NCBI RefSeq assembly: GCF_002354895.1 | Contig: NZ_CP023439.1 | Location: 2,108,001-2,172,000 of the forward strand | Length of the DNA: 64,000 bases | From: Thauera sp. K11 | Lineage (GTDB): Bacteria; Pseudomonadota; Gammaproteobacteria; Burkholderiales; Rhodocyclaceae | Reading direction: 5' to 3' | In this document: positions 47,454 to 59,000 of the stretch, piece after piece | How positions within the stretch are numbered: position 1 is the first letter of the stretch | Layout of the letters: every line of letters begins with the position of its first letter | Notes under the pieces: generated by a model | What the model saw: the letters and a program-made list of their open reading frames with translations, nothing else | Databases searched by the model: none | Told to the model about the DNA's origin: nothing | Translations under genes and position numbers: made by a program

Positions 47454-49158
47454 GGCCGGCTCCTGCGGTGTCGGGGACGGGCCGGGCGACCACCCGCCGG
47501 GTGATCTGCGGCATGACCTCGGCGGTCGCCCCCAGGCTGGTGACCTGCCCGCGCTGGACGACCATCAGCAGGTCGGTTCCACCGAGCACGGCGGGGCGAT
47601 GGGCGATCACGATCACGGTGCGCCCCGCCGCGCGCAGCACGTCCATGGCCTGGCGCACCGCGCTTTCGCCTTCGGCATCGAGGTTGGAAGTCGGTTCGTC
47701 GAGCACGATCAGCGCCGGCCTGCCGTAGAAGGCGCGGGCCAGGCCGATGCGCTGGCGCTGCCCGCCGGACAGGTTGATGCCGCCCGGGCCGATGTGCGTG
47801 TCGTAGCCGCGCGGCAGTTCGAGGATGACCTGATGGGCGCCGGCCAGTTGCGCGGCCTCGACCACCTTGTGCGGATCGGCCTCGCCGAAACGGGCGATGT
47901 TCTCGGCGACCGTGCCGGGAAAAAGCTCGATGTCCTGCGGCAGGTAGCCGATATGGGGGCCGACGTGTTCGCGCGCCCAGTCGGCGACGTTCGCCCCGTC
48001 CAGGCGCACGATGCCGGAAAGCGGCCGCCACACGCCCACCGCCAGCCGCGCCAGCGTGGATTTGCCGGCGGCGCTGGGGCCGGTGATGCCGAGGCAGGTG
48101 CCGGCTTCGAGCGTGAAATTCAGGTCCTGGATGGTGGGCTTGCGATGCTCGGGCGGGGCACCGGCGACGTTCTCGAACGTCACCCGGCCGGCCGGCGCGG
48201 GCAGCGGCATCGCCGGCGCGGGTTCGGCGCTGCCGCCGAATTCCTTGAGCAGGCGGGCATGCGCCTGGCGGGCCTGCACGAAACCCCGCCAGCCGCCGAT
48301 GCCGGCCTCGACCGGCGCCAGCCCGCGGCCCATGACGATGGAGGCCGCGATCATCACGCCGGCCGTGGTCTGTTCCTCGATCACCAGCCAGGCGCCGACG
48401 CCGAGGATGGCGATCTGCAGCAGGAAGCGCATCGCCTTGGCGATGGCCGAGATGTCCCCGGCACGGTCGCTCGCCCTGCCCTGCAGGCCGAGGCCGAGTT
48501 CGTGGCGCCTGCGCCAGATCGCGGTCAGGCCCGGCAGCATGCCCATCGCCCTGACCGCTTCGGCGTTGCGGGCGCTGATCTCGGCGAAGCGGGTGCTGGC
48601 CGCCAGTTCCTCACCGGCTTCGGCCAGCGGCGCGCGCGTGGCGCGTTCGTTCCACAGCCCGAGCGCGAACAGCACGACGGCGCCCAGCAGGGCGACGTGG
48701 CCGAGCATGGGGTGGAGGACGTACACCAGCCCGAGATAGACCGGTATCCACGGCGCATCGAGCAGATGCAGGATCTGCGCGCTGGCGAGAAAGCCGCGCA
48801 GGGTATCGACGTCGCGCAGCGCCTGGCCGTTGCGTCCGGCCGACAGCGTGCGGGCGAACACCTGGCCGGACAAGTGCGCGTCGAAGCGCGCCCCCATGCG
48901 CACCAGCATGCGCGTGCGCACGACCTCCAGCGCCGCCAGCGTCGCCAGGCAGCCGGCGGCGAACAGCGTCAGGTACAGCAGCGTGGATTGGCTGTGCGAG
49001 GCCAGCACGCGGTCGTAGACCTGCAGCATGTAGATCGACGAGGTCAACATCAGCAGGTTGATGAACAGGCTGAAGAAGGCGATCTGCTTCAGTACCGCCT
49101 TCGCGCCGTCCGTGGCGCGACGGAAAGGCGTCTCCAGCTTGGCAGTGGCACCCGGCAT
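47446..49158 (-). CDS. Type I secretion ABC permease/ATPase (PrtD family)
   Basis: The 570-residue exporter has six membrane helices in residues ~20–300 and an ATPase domain with Walker A GPSAAGKST (about residue 360), signature LSGGQRQRIGLARA and Walker B LIVLDEPTSNLD, then the H-loop IAHRP. There is no N-terminal C39 peptidase-like domain, so it is of the PrtD/AprD type that exports C-terminal-signal substrates. GAGGG precedes ATG 49158. The giant PKD protein upstream is the likely substrate. Confidence 0.95.
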   Translation of the reverse strand: MPGATAKLETPFRRATDGAKAVLKQIAFFSLFINLLMLTSSIYMLQVYDRVLASHSQSTLLYLTLFAAGCLATLAALEVVRTRMLVRMGARFDAHLSGQVFARTLSAGRNGQALRDVDTLRGFLASAQILHLLDAPWIPVYLGLVYVLHPMLGHVALLGAVVLFALGLWNERATRAPLAEAGEELAASTRFAEISARNAEAVRAMGMLPGLTAIWRRRHELGLGLQGRASDRAGDISAIAKAMRFLLQIAILGVGAWLVIEEQTTAGVMIAASIVMGRGLAPVEAGIGGWRGFVQARQAHARLLKEFGGSAEPAPAMPLPAPAGRVTFENVAGAPPEHRKPTIQDLNFTLEAGTCLGITGPSAAGKSTLARLAVGVWRPLSGIVRLDGANVADWAREHVGPHIGYLPQDIELFPGTVAENIARFGEADPHKVVEAAQLAGAHQVILELPRGYDTHIGPGGINLSGGQRQRIGLARAFYGRPALIVLDEPTSNLDAEGESAVRQAMDVLRAAGRTVIVIAHRPAVLGGTDLLMVVQRGQVTSLGATAEVMPQITRRVVARPVPDTAGAGHA

Positions 49159-49228
49159 GGCAAGCCCTCGGCGGCTCCGGGGCCGGCACTGCGGCCCCGG
49201 GCGCGGGAAGTCGAACGAAGGGTGCGGT

Positions 49229-49873
49229 TCAGGCCGTCGCTTTGCGGCGGCGTCCGGCCAGTGCGGCGGCCAGGCCGGCGATGCCGAGAAGCGCGAGCAC
49301 GCCGGGTTCGGGCACCGGGTTGACGGACGTCCGCTGGCCGTCGATCGCGAAGGCGAGGTCGAACGCGTCCTCCGTCCAGTCGTCGCCGTCGTCGCCGCGC
49401 CAGTGGCTGGAGCCGTCGGGAAGGCCCGTCTGCCAGAACCACTCGGCGTCTTCGTTGCCGACCGACAGCAGGTAGGTGATCCCGCCCGCCAGGGAGAACG
49501 ACAGGCCGTCGATCCAGTAGCGGTAGAGGGGGTTCTGGCCGTCGTCGTGGATCGCCGGATCCGCCAGTTCCCGATTCACCGCGCCCAGGTAGGTGACCAG
49601 CGGCGCGGCGCCCCCCGCCAGCGAATCGAAGAGACGGACCACGAATCCGTCCGGGCCGGCCTCCGTCCCCCACCAGGCGATGCCTTGCAGTTCGCTGTCG
49701 CCGCCCAGGACGAACGTGTCTCCGTTCTGGTAGCCCACGCTGTTGGCCGAGAGAAAGCCCGGTCCGCCGTCCGCGGGGCGTTGCTGGACCAGCACGGCAG
49801 CGGATGCGGGCGCAGCCAGCGCTGCGACCAGGACTGCGGCGGCACCCAGTTTCTTCAGGGTAGTGGGCAACAT
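49229..49873 (-). CDS. PEP-CTERM sorting domain protein
   Basis: The 214-residue exported protein has an N-terminal signal peptide (KKLGAAAVLVAALAAPASA) and a C-terminal PEP-CTERM tail at residues 187–214: VPEPG, a hydrophobic helix (VLALLGIAGLAAALAG) and RRRK. Exosortase would cut or anchor it here. The mature region is acidic and rich in Trp, Gly and Asp, with no recognised catalytic domain. ATG 49873 has GGAGG five bases upstream. It lies between the giant type I substrate and the exporter genes, with its own sigma-54-like promoter. No exosortase gene is in the window. Confidence 0.92.
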   Translation of the reverse strand: MLPTTLKKLGAAAVLVAALAAPASAAVLVQQRPADGGPGFLSANSVGYQNGDTFVLGGDSELQGIAWWGTEAGPDGFVVRLFDSLAGGAAPLVTYLGAVNRELADPAIHDDGQNPLYRYWIDGLSFSLAGGITYLLSVGNEDAEWFWQTGLPDGSSHWRGDDGDDWTEDAFDLAFAIDGQRTSVNPVPEPGVLALLGIAGLAAALAGRRRKATA

Positions 49874-49907
49874 GCGACCTCCGGTAAGGGTTTCTGCCTG
49901 ACGCTCA

Positions 49908-49923
49908 AGCAAGATCGGCGCCA
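49908..49923 (-). promoter_or_regulatory. Sigma-54 (-24/-12) promoter for the PEP-CTERM gene
   Basis: The minus strand reads TGGCGCCGATCTTGCT, matching the consensus TGGCACG-N4-TTGCW with the invariant GG and GC exactly 10 bases apart. Transcription would begin near 49897, leaving a leader of about 25 bases that contains the ribosome site. PEP-CTERM genes in floc-forming betaproteobacteria are known to use PrsK/PrsR and RpoN, which fits. Confidence 0.7.
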
Positions 49924-49962
49924 GATATAAAATCAATTGCTTTCAATGGCTTGTGTTCCAGC

Positions 49963-50001
49963 CGGGGCGGGACCGTCAAATACGCCGACGCGCCCGCCCC
50001 G
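49963..50001 (-). terminator. GC-rich stem-loop directly after the giant secreted-protein gene
   Basis: A perfect 9-bp inverted repeat CGGGGCGGG / CCCGCCCCG with a 21-base loop begins six bases past the stop codon at 50007. There is no T-tract, so it may act as a weak terminator or a 3'-end protector. It separates the giant gene from the sigma-54 promoter downstream. Confidence 0.5.
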
Positions 50002-50006
50002 CTGCA

Positions 50007-53000
50007 TCAAAGATCGAGCGGGTTCGGCTGCAATGTCCCCACCGGCTGGAACTCGAACTCCACCCAGTTCACCAGGAAGTCGCTGCCATGGAGCCCGGCA
50101 CCGTCGGCATAGACGCCGGTGGCGAAACCGCCCCCCGCGCCGGCGTAGGCGCCGAACACGAAGTCCGTCCCGTCGTAGGCCCCGGCGCTGATTTCGACGG
50201 CGGTGAAGTCCGCCGTGGAATCCAGGCTCACGGTCTTGCCGCCGGTGGTCGAATCGGCGACGAACGTGGCTTCGTCCACCACGTTGCCGCTGGCGTCGAG
50301 CAGGCGCAAACGCCCGCTTTCGGCATGGAGCGTGCCGTCATCGTTGAGGTAGAAGCGCGACAGATCGACGGTGACCTTGCTCGCGGCCTGTCCCAGTTCG
50401 ATGCGCAGCACTTCGCGGCCGTCGATTTCCTGCCGCACGCTGCTGGTGGCGGCGGACTGGCCGCTGACGCCCAGGTCGCCGGAGTAATGATCGACGCCGG
50501 CGAGCGTGGTGGCGTTCGTTCCGCTGAAATTGACCGCGCTCCACGCCTCGCCCGCATCGGTGGCATCGGCCTTGTGGACGATGGCGGAGACCTTGTCCCC
50601 CAGCCAGGCGTCGGCGATCGCGTTCGGATTGCCCGAGGTGACCCGCGTCGGCGCCTCGCCGATGCGCACCGTCTCCGGCGGCAGCACGTTCCCTTCGACG
50701 GTGACCGACTTGCTGCCGGCGACGAAGCTGCCGTCCTCGTCGGTGACGCTGAGGGTGATGCCGTAATTGCCGTCATCGGCATAGGTGTGGCTGGCGTTGC
50801 CGCCGAGCGCGGCGAACTCGGTGGCGGTGAAGCTCTGCACCGTGCCATCGCCCCAGTCCAGCGTGTAGGCGGTGACGGTGTCCGCGCCCGGATCGACCAG
50901 CGCGCCGAAGTTCAGCACGTAGGCGCTGCCTTCATCGACGCTGCCGGCGCCGCCCAGCGCCACGGTGGGCGCGACGTTATGGACGGTGACGGCCTTCGCC
51001 AGGCTGTGGCTGCCGCCGTCGCCATCGCTGACGGTGACGACGATGCTGCGCGCGGTGGCGTTGACCGGGCCGTCCTCGTCGTCGGCGAAGACGTGGGCGA
51101 CGTTGCCGCCGAGCGCGGCCAGTTCGGCCGCGGTGAGCGTCTGCACGGCCGAGCCGTCGCCCCAATCGATGGTGTAGCTGAGCGGATCGGCGGCGCCGGC
51201 CGGGTCGGTGGCGGCGATGGCGAGCACGTAGCTGCCGCCCTCGTCGATATCGTCGGCGCCGGACAGGGCCAGCACCGGCGCAACGTTGGCGACGGTGACG
51301 GTCTTGCTGCCGGCGATGAAGCTGCCGTCCTCGTCGGTGACGCCGAGGGTGATGCCGTAGCTGCCGTCGTCGGCATAGACGTGGCTGGCGTTGCCGCCGA
51401 GCGCGGCGAACTCGGCGGCGGTGAAGCTTTGCACCGTGCCGTCGCCCCAGTCCAGCGTGTAGGCGGTGGCGGTGTCCGCGCCCGGATCGACCAGCGCACC
51501 GAAGCTCAGGACGTAGGCGCTGCCTTCATCGACGCTGCCGGCGCCGCTCAGCGCCACGGTGGGCGCGACGTTGGCCACGGTCACGTCGAAGCTGTCGCTG
51601 ACGCTTTCGCCCGCTTCGTCGGTGAGGGTCACGGTGACGGTGCGGGTGGCGTCGCCATCGGCGTAGCGGTGGGACAGCTCGATGCTGCGGACCGGGGTGG
51701 TGCCGGTAACGACCGTGCCGTCGCCGTAGTCGATGCTGTAGCTCCAGCCCGCCGCACCGTTGTCCTCGCCGTCGCTGAAGACGATGCTGCGGGTGAAGGT
51801 TTCTCCTTCGTCGATGGCGGCGTCGGCGCCGGCCTCGAAGGACAGCGTCGCCGTCGGCGCGGTGATGGAGACGGTGCGCGTGGCCACGCCGGCATGGGTG
51901 CCGTCCTCGTCGGCGAGGCTGACCGAGATGGTGTAGTCGCCGGTGCCGGCGTAGGTGTGGGTGACCTCGCCCGCGCTGTCGAAGACACCGACGGTGCCGT
52001 CGCCCCAATCGACGACGTAGGCGGTCACGGTGTCGAGGCCCGGATCGCTGACCGCGCCCAGCGTCAGCGCGTAGGCAGTGCCCTGCACCTGGCCGGCTGC
52101 GCCGGACAGGGCCAGCGTGGGTGCGACGTTATGGACGGTGACGCTGCGGCTCTGCTGCGCAACCCCGCCATCGCCGTCGCTGGCGGTGACGGTGATCGTG
52201 CGCGCGGTGGCATTGACCGGGCCGTCCTCATCGTCGGCGAAGACGTGGGCGACGTTGCCGCCGAGCGCGGCCAGTTCAGCCGCGGTGAGCGTCTGCACGG
52301 CCGAGCCGTCGCCCCAGTCGATGGTGTAGCTCAGCGGGTCGGCGGCGCCGGCCGGGTCGGTGGCGGCGATGGCGAGCAGGTAGCTGCCGCCCTCGTCGAT
52401 GTCGTCGGCGCCGGACAGGGCCAGCACCGGCGCGACGTTGGCGACGGTGACCGACTTGCTGCCGGCGACGAAGCTGCCGTCCTCGTCGGTGACGCTGAGG
52501 GTGATGCCGTAATTGCCGTCATCGGCATAGGTGTGGCTGGCGTTGCCGCCGAGCGCGGCGAACTCGGCGGCGGTGAAGCTCTGCACCGTGCCGTCACCCC
52601 AGTCCAGCGTGTAGGCGGTGGCGGTGTCCGCGCCCGGGTCGACCAGCGCACCGAAGTTCAACACGTAGGCGCTGCCTTCATCGACGCTGCCGGCGCCGCC
52701 CAGCGCCACGGTGGGCGCGACGTTATGGACGGTGACGGCCTTCGCCAGGCTGTGGCTGCCGCCGTCGCCATCGCTGACGGTGACGACGATGCTGCGCGCG
52801 GTGGCATTGACCGGGCCGTCCTCGTCGTCGGCGAAGACGTGGGCGACGTTGCCGCCGAGCGCGGCCAGTTCGGCCGCGGTGAGCGTCTGCACGGCCGAGC
52901 CGTCGCCCCAGTCGATGGTGTAGCTCAGCGGATCGGCGGCGCCGGCCGGGTCGGTGGCGGCGATGGCGAGCAGGTAGCTGCCGCCCTCGTCGATGTCGTC

Positions 53001-56000
53001 GGCGCCGGACAGGGCCAGCACCGGCGCGACGTTGGCGACGGCGACGGTCTTGCTGCCGGCGATGAAGCTGCCGTCCTCGTCGGTGACGCCGAGGGTGATG
53101 CCGTAGCTGCCGTCGTCGGCATAGACGTGGCTGGCGTTGCCGCCGAGCGCGGCGAACTCGGCGGCGGTGAAGCTTTGCACCGTGCCGTCGCCCCAGTCCA
53201 GCGTGTAGGCGGTGGCGGTGTCCGCGCCCGGATCGACCAGCGCACCGAAGCTCAGGACGTAGGCGCTGCCTTCATCGACGCTGCCGGCGCCGCTCAGCGC
53301 CACGGTGGGCGCGACGTTGGCCACGGTTACGTCGAAGCTGTCGCTGACGCTTTCGCCCGCTTCGTCGGTGAGGGTCACGGTGACGGTGCGGGTGGCGTCG
53401 CCATCGGCGTAGCGGTGGGACAGCTCGATGCTGCGGACCGGGGTGGTGCCGGTGACGACCGTGCCGTCGCCGTAGTCGATGCTGTAGCTCCAGCCCGCCG
53501 CGCCGTTGTCCTCGCCGTCGCTGAAGACGATGTTGCGGGTGAAGGTTTCGCCTTCGTCGATGCTGGCATCCGCGCCGGCCTCGAAGGACAGCGTCGCCGT
53601 CGGCGCGGTGATGGAGACGGTGCGCGTGGCCACGCCGGCATGGGTGCCGTCCTCGTCGGCGAGGCTGACCGAGATGGTGTAGTCGCCGGTGCCGGCGTAG
53701 GTGTGGGTGACCTCGCCCGCGCTGTCGAAGACACCGACGGTGCCGTCGCCCCAATCGACGACGTAGGCGGTCACGGTGTCGAGGCCCGGGTCGCTGACCG
53801 CGCCCAGCGTCAGCGCGTAGGCAGTGCCCTGCACCTGGCCGGCTGCGCCGGACAGGGCCAGCGTGGGCGCCACGTTATGGACGGTGACGCTGCGGCTTTG
53901 CTGCGCAACCCCGCCATCGCCGTCGCTGGCGGTGACGGTGATCGTGCGCGCGGTGGCATTGACCGGGCCGTCCTCGTCGTCGGCGAAGACGTGGGCGACG
54001 TTGCCGCCGAGCGCGGCCAGTTCAGCCGCGGTGAGCGTCTGCACGGCCGAGCCGTCGCCCCAGTCGATGGTGTAGCTCAACGGATCGGCGGCGCCGGCCG
54101 GGTCGGTGGCGGCGATGGCGAGCAGGTAGCTGCCGCCCTCGTCGATGTCGTCGGCACCGGACAGGGCCAGCACCGGCGCGACGTTGGCGACGGTGATGGT
54201 CTTGCTGCCGGCATTGGCGTGGGTGCCGTCCTCGTCGACCAGTGCGACCGAGATGGCGTAGTCGGTCCCACCCGTGCCGCCGTCCTGATAGACGTGGGTG
54301 CGTGCCGACTGCGCCGCGATCTCGGCGGCGGTGAAATTCTCCACCGTGCCGTCGCCCCAGTCGATCCGGTACTGGGTCACCGTATCCAGACCCGGATCAA
54401 CGATGGCACCCAGTTCGAGCGTGTAGGGGCTGCCTTCGTCGACGCTGCCGGCGCCGCCCAGCGCCACGGTGGGCGCGACGTTATGGACGGTGACGGCCTT
54501 CGCCAGGCTGTGGCTGCCGCCGTCGCCATCGCTGACGGTGACGACGATGCTGCGCGCGGTGGCGTTGACCGGGCCGTCCTCGTCGTCGGCGAAGACGTGG
54601 GCGACGTTGCCGCCGAGCGCGGCCAGTTCGGCCGCGGTGAGCGTCTGCACCGCCGAGCCGTCGCCCCAGTCGATGGTGTAGCTCAGCGGGTCGGCGGCAC
54701 CGGCCGGGTCGGTGGCGGCGATGGCGAGCACGTAGCTGCCGCCCTCGTCGATGTCGTCGGCGCCGGACAGGGCCAGCACCGGCGCGACGTTGGCGACGGT
54801 GAGGGTCTTGCTGCCGGCATTGGCGTGGGTGCCGTCCTCGTCGACCAGCGCGACCGAGATGGTGTAGTCGGTCCCGCCCGCACCGCCGTCCTGATAGACG
54901 TGGGTGCGTGCCGACTGCGCCGCGATCTCGGCGGCGGTGAAATTCTCCACCGTGCCGTCACCCCAGTCGATCCGGTACTGGGTCACCGTATCCAGACCCG
55001 GATCGGCGATGGCGCCCAGTTCGAGCGTGTAGGGGCTGCCTTCGTCGACGCTGCCGGCGCCGGCCAGCGCCAGCGTCGGCGCCACGTCGTACACATGCAC
55101 GCCACGGCTGCCGGCATTGACCCAGGTGCCGTCCTCATCGACCAGGTCCACCTCGATGGTCTGGTTGGCGTCGCCGTCCGCATAGACGTGGGTGACGATG
55201 CGGTCGGCCGGCAGATCGGCGGCGGCGATGGTCTGTTCGCTGCCGTCGCCCCAGCGGATCACGTACTGCTGCACGGTGTCCGCACCCGGATCGCTGGGCG
55301 TGAAGAGGGTCAGCGCATAGGGGCTGCCCTCGGCCACCGACGGGTTGCCGCCCAGGGAAATGGTCGGCGCGACGTTGTTGACCTGCACGGTGAAGCTGTC
55401 GCTGCCCTGCTGGCCGTCGTCGTCCACCGTGACCGTGACTTCGTAGCCGGCCGCGTCGTCGGCGTAGGTGTGGCCGATGACGAAGCTGCTCTGGCCGGCG
55501 GCGACGTAGCCGCTGGTGGTCTGGCCGTCGCCCCAGGTCACGGTGTAGCTGCGGCCGGCGGCGCCCTGGTCGGTGGGGTCGTCGAAACTGATGATCTTCT
55601 GGAAGTAGCTGCCTTCGAGCACGGTGACGTCGTTGCCGGCATCCACCGTGATGACCTCGGCGGGCGCGGCCACGGTGATGGACTTGGTGCCGGCGTTGCT
55701 GTGGACGCCGTCCTCGTCGACCAGCGTCACGCGGATGGTCTTGCCGCCCGCGGCCGTGTAGCTGTGAGTGACGATGCCGCCCGGCGGCAGTTCGGCGGCG
55801 GCGATGATCTGCGGATCGCTGCCGTCGCCCCAGTCGATGCGGTATTCGGTGACGGTGTCCGTGCCGGGATCGTAGGGCGTGCCCAGGCCGAGCGTGTAGA
55901 CCTCGCCCTGCACCACGGAATTGCCGCCGAACGGCGCGATGGTCGGCGCGACGTTGGCGACGGCGACGTCGAAGCTGTCGGTCTCGATGCTGTTGGCCTG

Positions 56001-59000
56001 GCCTTGCTGGTCATCGACGGTGACGGTCACGGTGTAGCTGCCGTCATCGGCATAGACGTGCGAGATGCCGGGATTGGCCGAGCTGGTGGAGAACACCGTG
56101 TCGGGCGAGCCGTCGCCCCAGCTCACCGTGACGCGGTGGCCTTCGGGGTCGGGGTCGCCGATGGCGATGGTGTGATAGAACCACGTGCCTTCCGCGGCCG
56201 TGTCGTTGGCACCCGCTTCCAGCCGCGGACCGTCGTTGACGTTGGCCAGCGTGATGTTGGTCGCCACCGGCGTGGCGGCAAAGGCGACGCCGTCCGAGCC
56301 GGTCCACAAGAACTGGTCGAGGCCGAAGAAGTCGGTCTCGCCCTGGTAGGTCAGGAGGCCGCCCTGCAGCGCGCTCAGGCCGATTTCCTGGCCGGGCACG
56401 ATCGCGACGCCATCCAGCCGCAGGATGCCGTTGGCCGGCAGCGTGGTGATGCGGATGGCCTGCAGGCTCTGGCCGTCCTCGTCGCTGAAGCCGGCCTCGA
56501 ACAGCGCGTAGTCGAGCACGATGACCGCTTCTTCCAGGCCGTTGACGCTCACGTCGGTGATTTCCGGCGCGGTGTTGCTGAAGCGCTGCAGGCGGATGTC
56601 GTAGCTGTCGCTGCCGCCGTCGGGCACGCCGTCGCCGTTGCCATCCCCCGAATAGGTGTAGCCGCTGTAGGCGACCACGAAGCCACCGTCGGGCGTCGCG
56701 GCGATGGCGGGTTCATACTGGGTGGAGGGCGTGTAGTTGTTGACCCGCGTCTCGCCATCGACTGCACGGCCGGCAGCGTCGTACTGCTGCACGAAAACGT
56801 CGTAGCCACCGCTCGACGCGCCGTAGGCGTCGGTCCAGGTCACGACCCAGCCGCCATTCTCCAGTCCCACGACGTCGGGCTGGTACTGGGTGCTCGACAC
56901 CGTCGTATTGACGCGGAACTCGGCGCCAAGCTTGGCGCCGGCGGCGTCGAAGCGCTGGCCGTAGATGCCGGTGCTGGACAGGTCCTGCCCTTCGGATTCC
57001 CACACCACGACGAAGCCGCCGTCCTTCAGCGCGGCGACGGCCGGATTCTGCTGCGCGCCGGTGATGTAGGCATTGGCCTGGAAGGCGCCGCCCACGGCGT
57101 TGCCGGAGGCGTCGAACACCTGGCCGAACACGCCCTGGCCGTTGCCGTCCGTGCCGCTGGTATCGGTCCACACGACGACGAAGCCGCCATTGTCGAGCCA
57201 GGTGATGTCCGGCTGCGACTGGTAGATGAAGGTGCTGCCGAGCGACGGGTTGGCGCGGGTCTCGGCGCCAGCCGGGTTGCCGCCGGCATCGTAGCGCTGG
57301 AAGAAGATGTCGGCGTATTCGGTGTTGCCGGCGCTGTAGGCGTCGTGATACCAGGCGACGACGAAGCCGTCGTCGGCGTCGGCGGCAATGCTGGGCTGGT
57401 ACTGGTTGCTCGACGTCGTCGTGTTGATGCGGAACTCGCCGCCGATGGCGCTGCCGTCGGCAGCGTAGCGCTGGCCATACACGCCGGCGCCGCTGCCGTC
57501 CTGGCCGTCCGAGCGCCAGACGACGGCATAGCCGCCGCCGGCCAGTCCGACCACCTGGGCCTCGTACTGGCCGCCGGCAGTGGTGGTATTGACGCGGAAT
57601 TCGCCGCCGACCGGGTTGTCGTCGGCATCGTAGCGCTGGCCGTACACACCCCAGGTGCTGGTGGCGTCCTGGCCGTAGGACTGCCACACGACGACGTAGC
57701 CGCCGTCGGCCAGCACGGCCACCGCGGGCGCGCTCTGCTCGTTGGCGACCGTGGTATTGACAGTCTTCTCGAGACCATGCGGCACTGCGCCGTCGGTTTC
57801 CGCGACGACGTCGATCCGCACCGTACGCGCCACCGAGGCACCGCCGTCACCGTCGGTGACGCGGATGGAAACCGTCCGGCTGGCGATGGGGTTGGAGACG
57901 GTGTTGGCGTAGGTCAGGTTCTCGATCACACGCTCGACCGCCTCGCTGGTGGCATTGGCGTTGAACATCACGGTCAGCTTGGCGCCGTTCTGGCCGTTGC
58001 TGACGATGGTGCCGATGATCGTGCCCTCGAAGCTGACGGTGGTGCCGGACACGCCGATCTCGTTGGTGCCCGCGCCCTGGTTGCGGATGCCGAGCTGGTC
58101 CTGGTGGTCCAGCCCTTCCAGGCCGAGCTGGTCGAGCGCGCCGTAGCCGGTCAGGTAGTCGACCTCGAGGATGCCGCCGTCGAAGTCGGCGGAGTCGGCG
58201 TCGAACAGGCCCACGCTCGGGTCGATCAACTGCGGCGCCGTGTTGATCAGGTTTTCACGGAAGACGACGCTGGTGGCGACGTCGACCAGTTCCGGATTGG
58301 CGCTATGGGCGAAGTCGCCCGGAGACCCGAACAACTGTTGATAGACGTTGTGCGAACCGGTGCCGTAGTCGTAGTCGCGCCACACCGTCACGAAGGCGCC
58401 ATTGTCCAGCCCGAGCACGGCCGGCAGGTTGGCGTTGCTGTTGTTGTCGAGGGTGTCGACCCGCAGCGGATGGTCGATGCGCGCACCGGCGGCGTCGAAC
58501 TGCTGGGCGTAGGTCCGCGAATCGTCGTTCCAGGCGACGACGAAACCGCCGTGCGACAGCGCCGACACCGAGGGCTGGTACTGGTTGCCGCTGGTCCCGG
58601 TATTGACGCGGAATTCGGCGCCGACCGCGTTGCCGGAAGCGTCGTAGCGCTGGCCGAAGACACCGGCGCCGCTGCCGTCCTGGCTGTCGGAACGCCACAC
58701 GACGACGAAGCCGCCGTCGGCCAGCACGGCGACGTCGGGTTCGTACTGGTTGTCGGCACCGTGGCTGTTGACCTGGAACTCGGCGCCGAGCGCGCTGCCG
58801 TCGGCGGCATAACGCTGGCCGAACACGCCGTAGCCACTGCCGTCCTGGCCTCCGTCGCCACGCCACACGATGACGAAGCTGCCGTCGGCGAAGGCAGTGA
58901 TCGCGGGCGTGCCCTGGTAGCTGTTCTCATAGCCGGCACTGGTATTGGCCCGGGTTTCGGCGCCGAGCTTGTTGCCGGCCGCGTCGAAGCGCTGGAAATA

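Noticed and set aside
46633..49323. 896-codon plus-strand frame opposite the exporter genes
   Set aside because: Antisense shadow of the ABC and HlyD genes.
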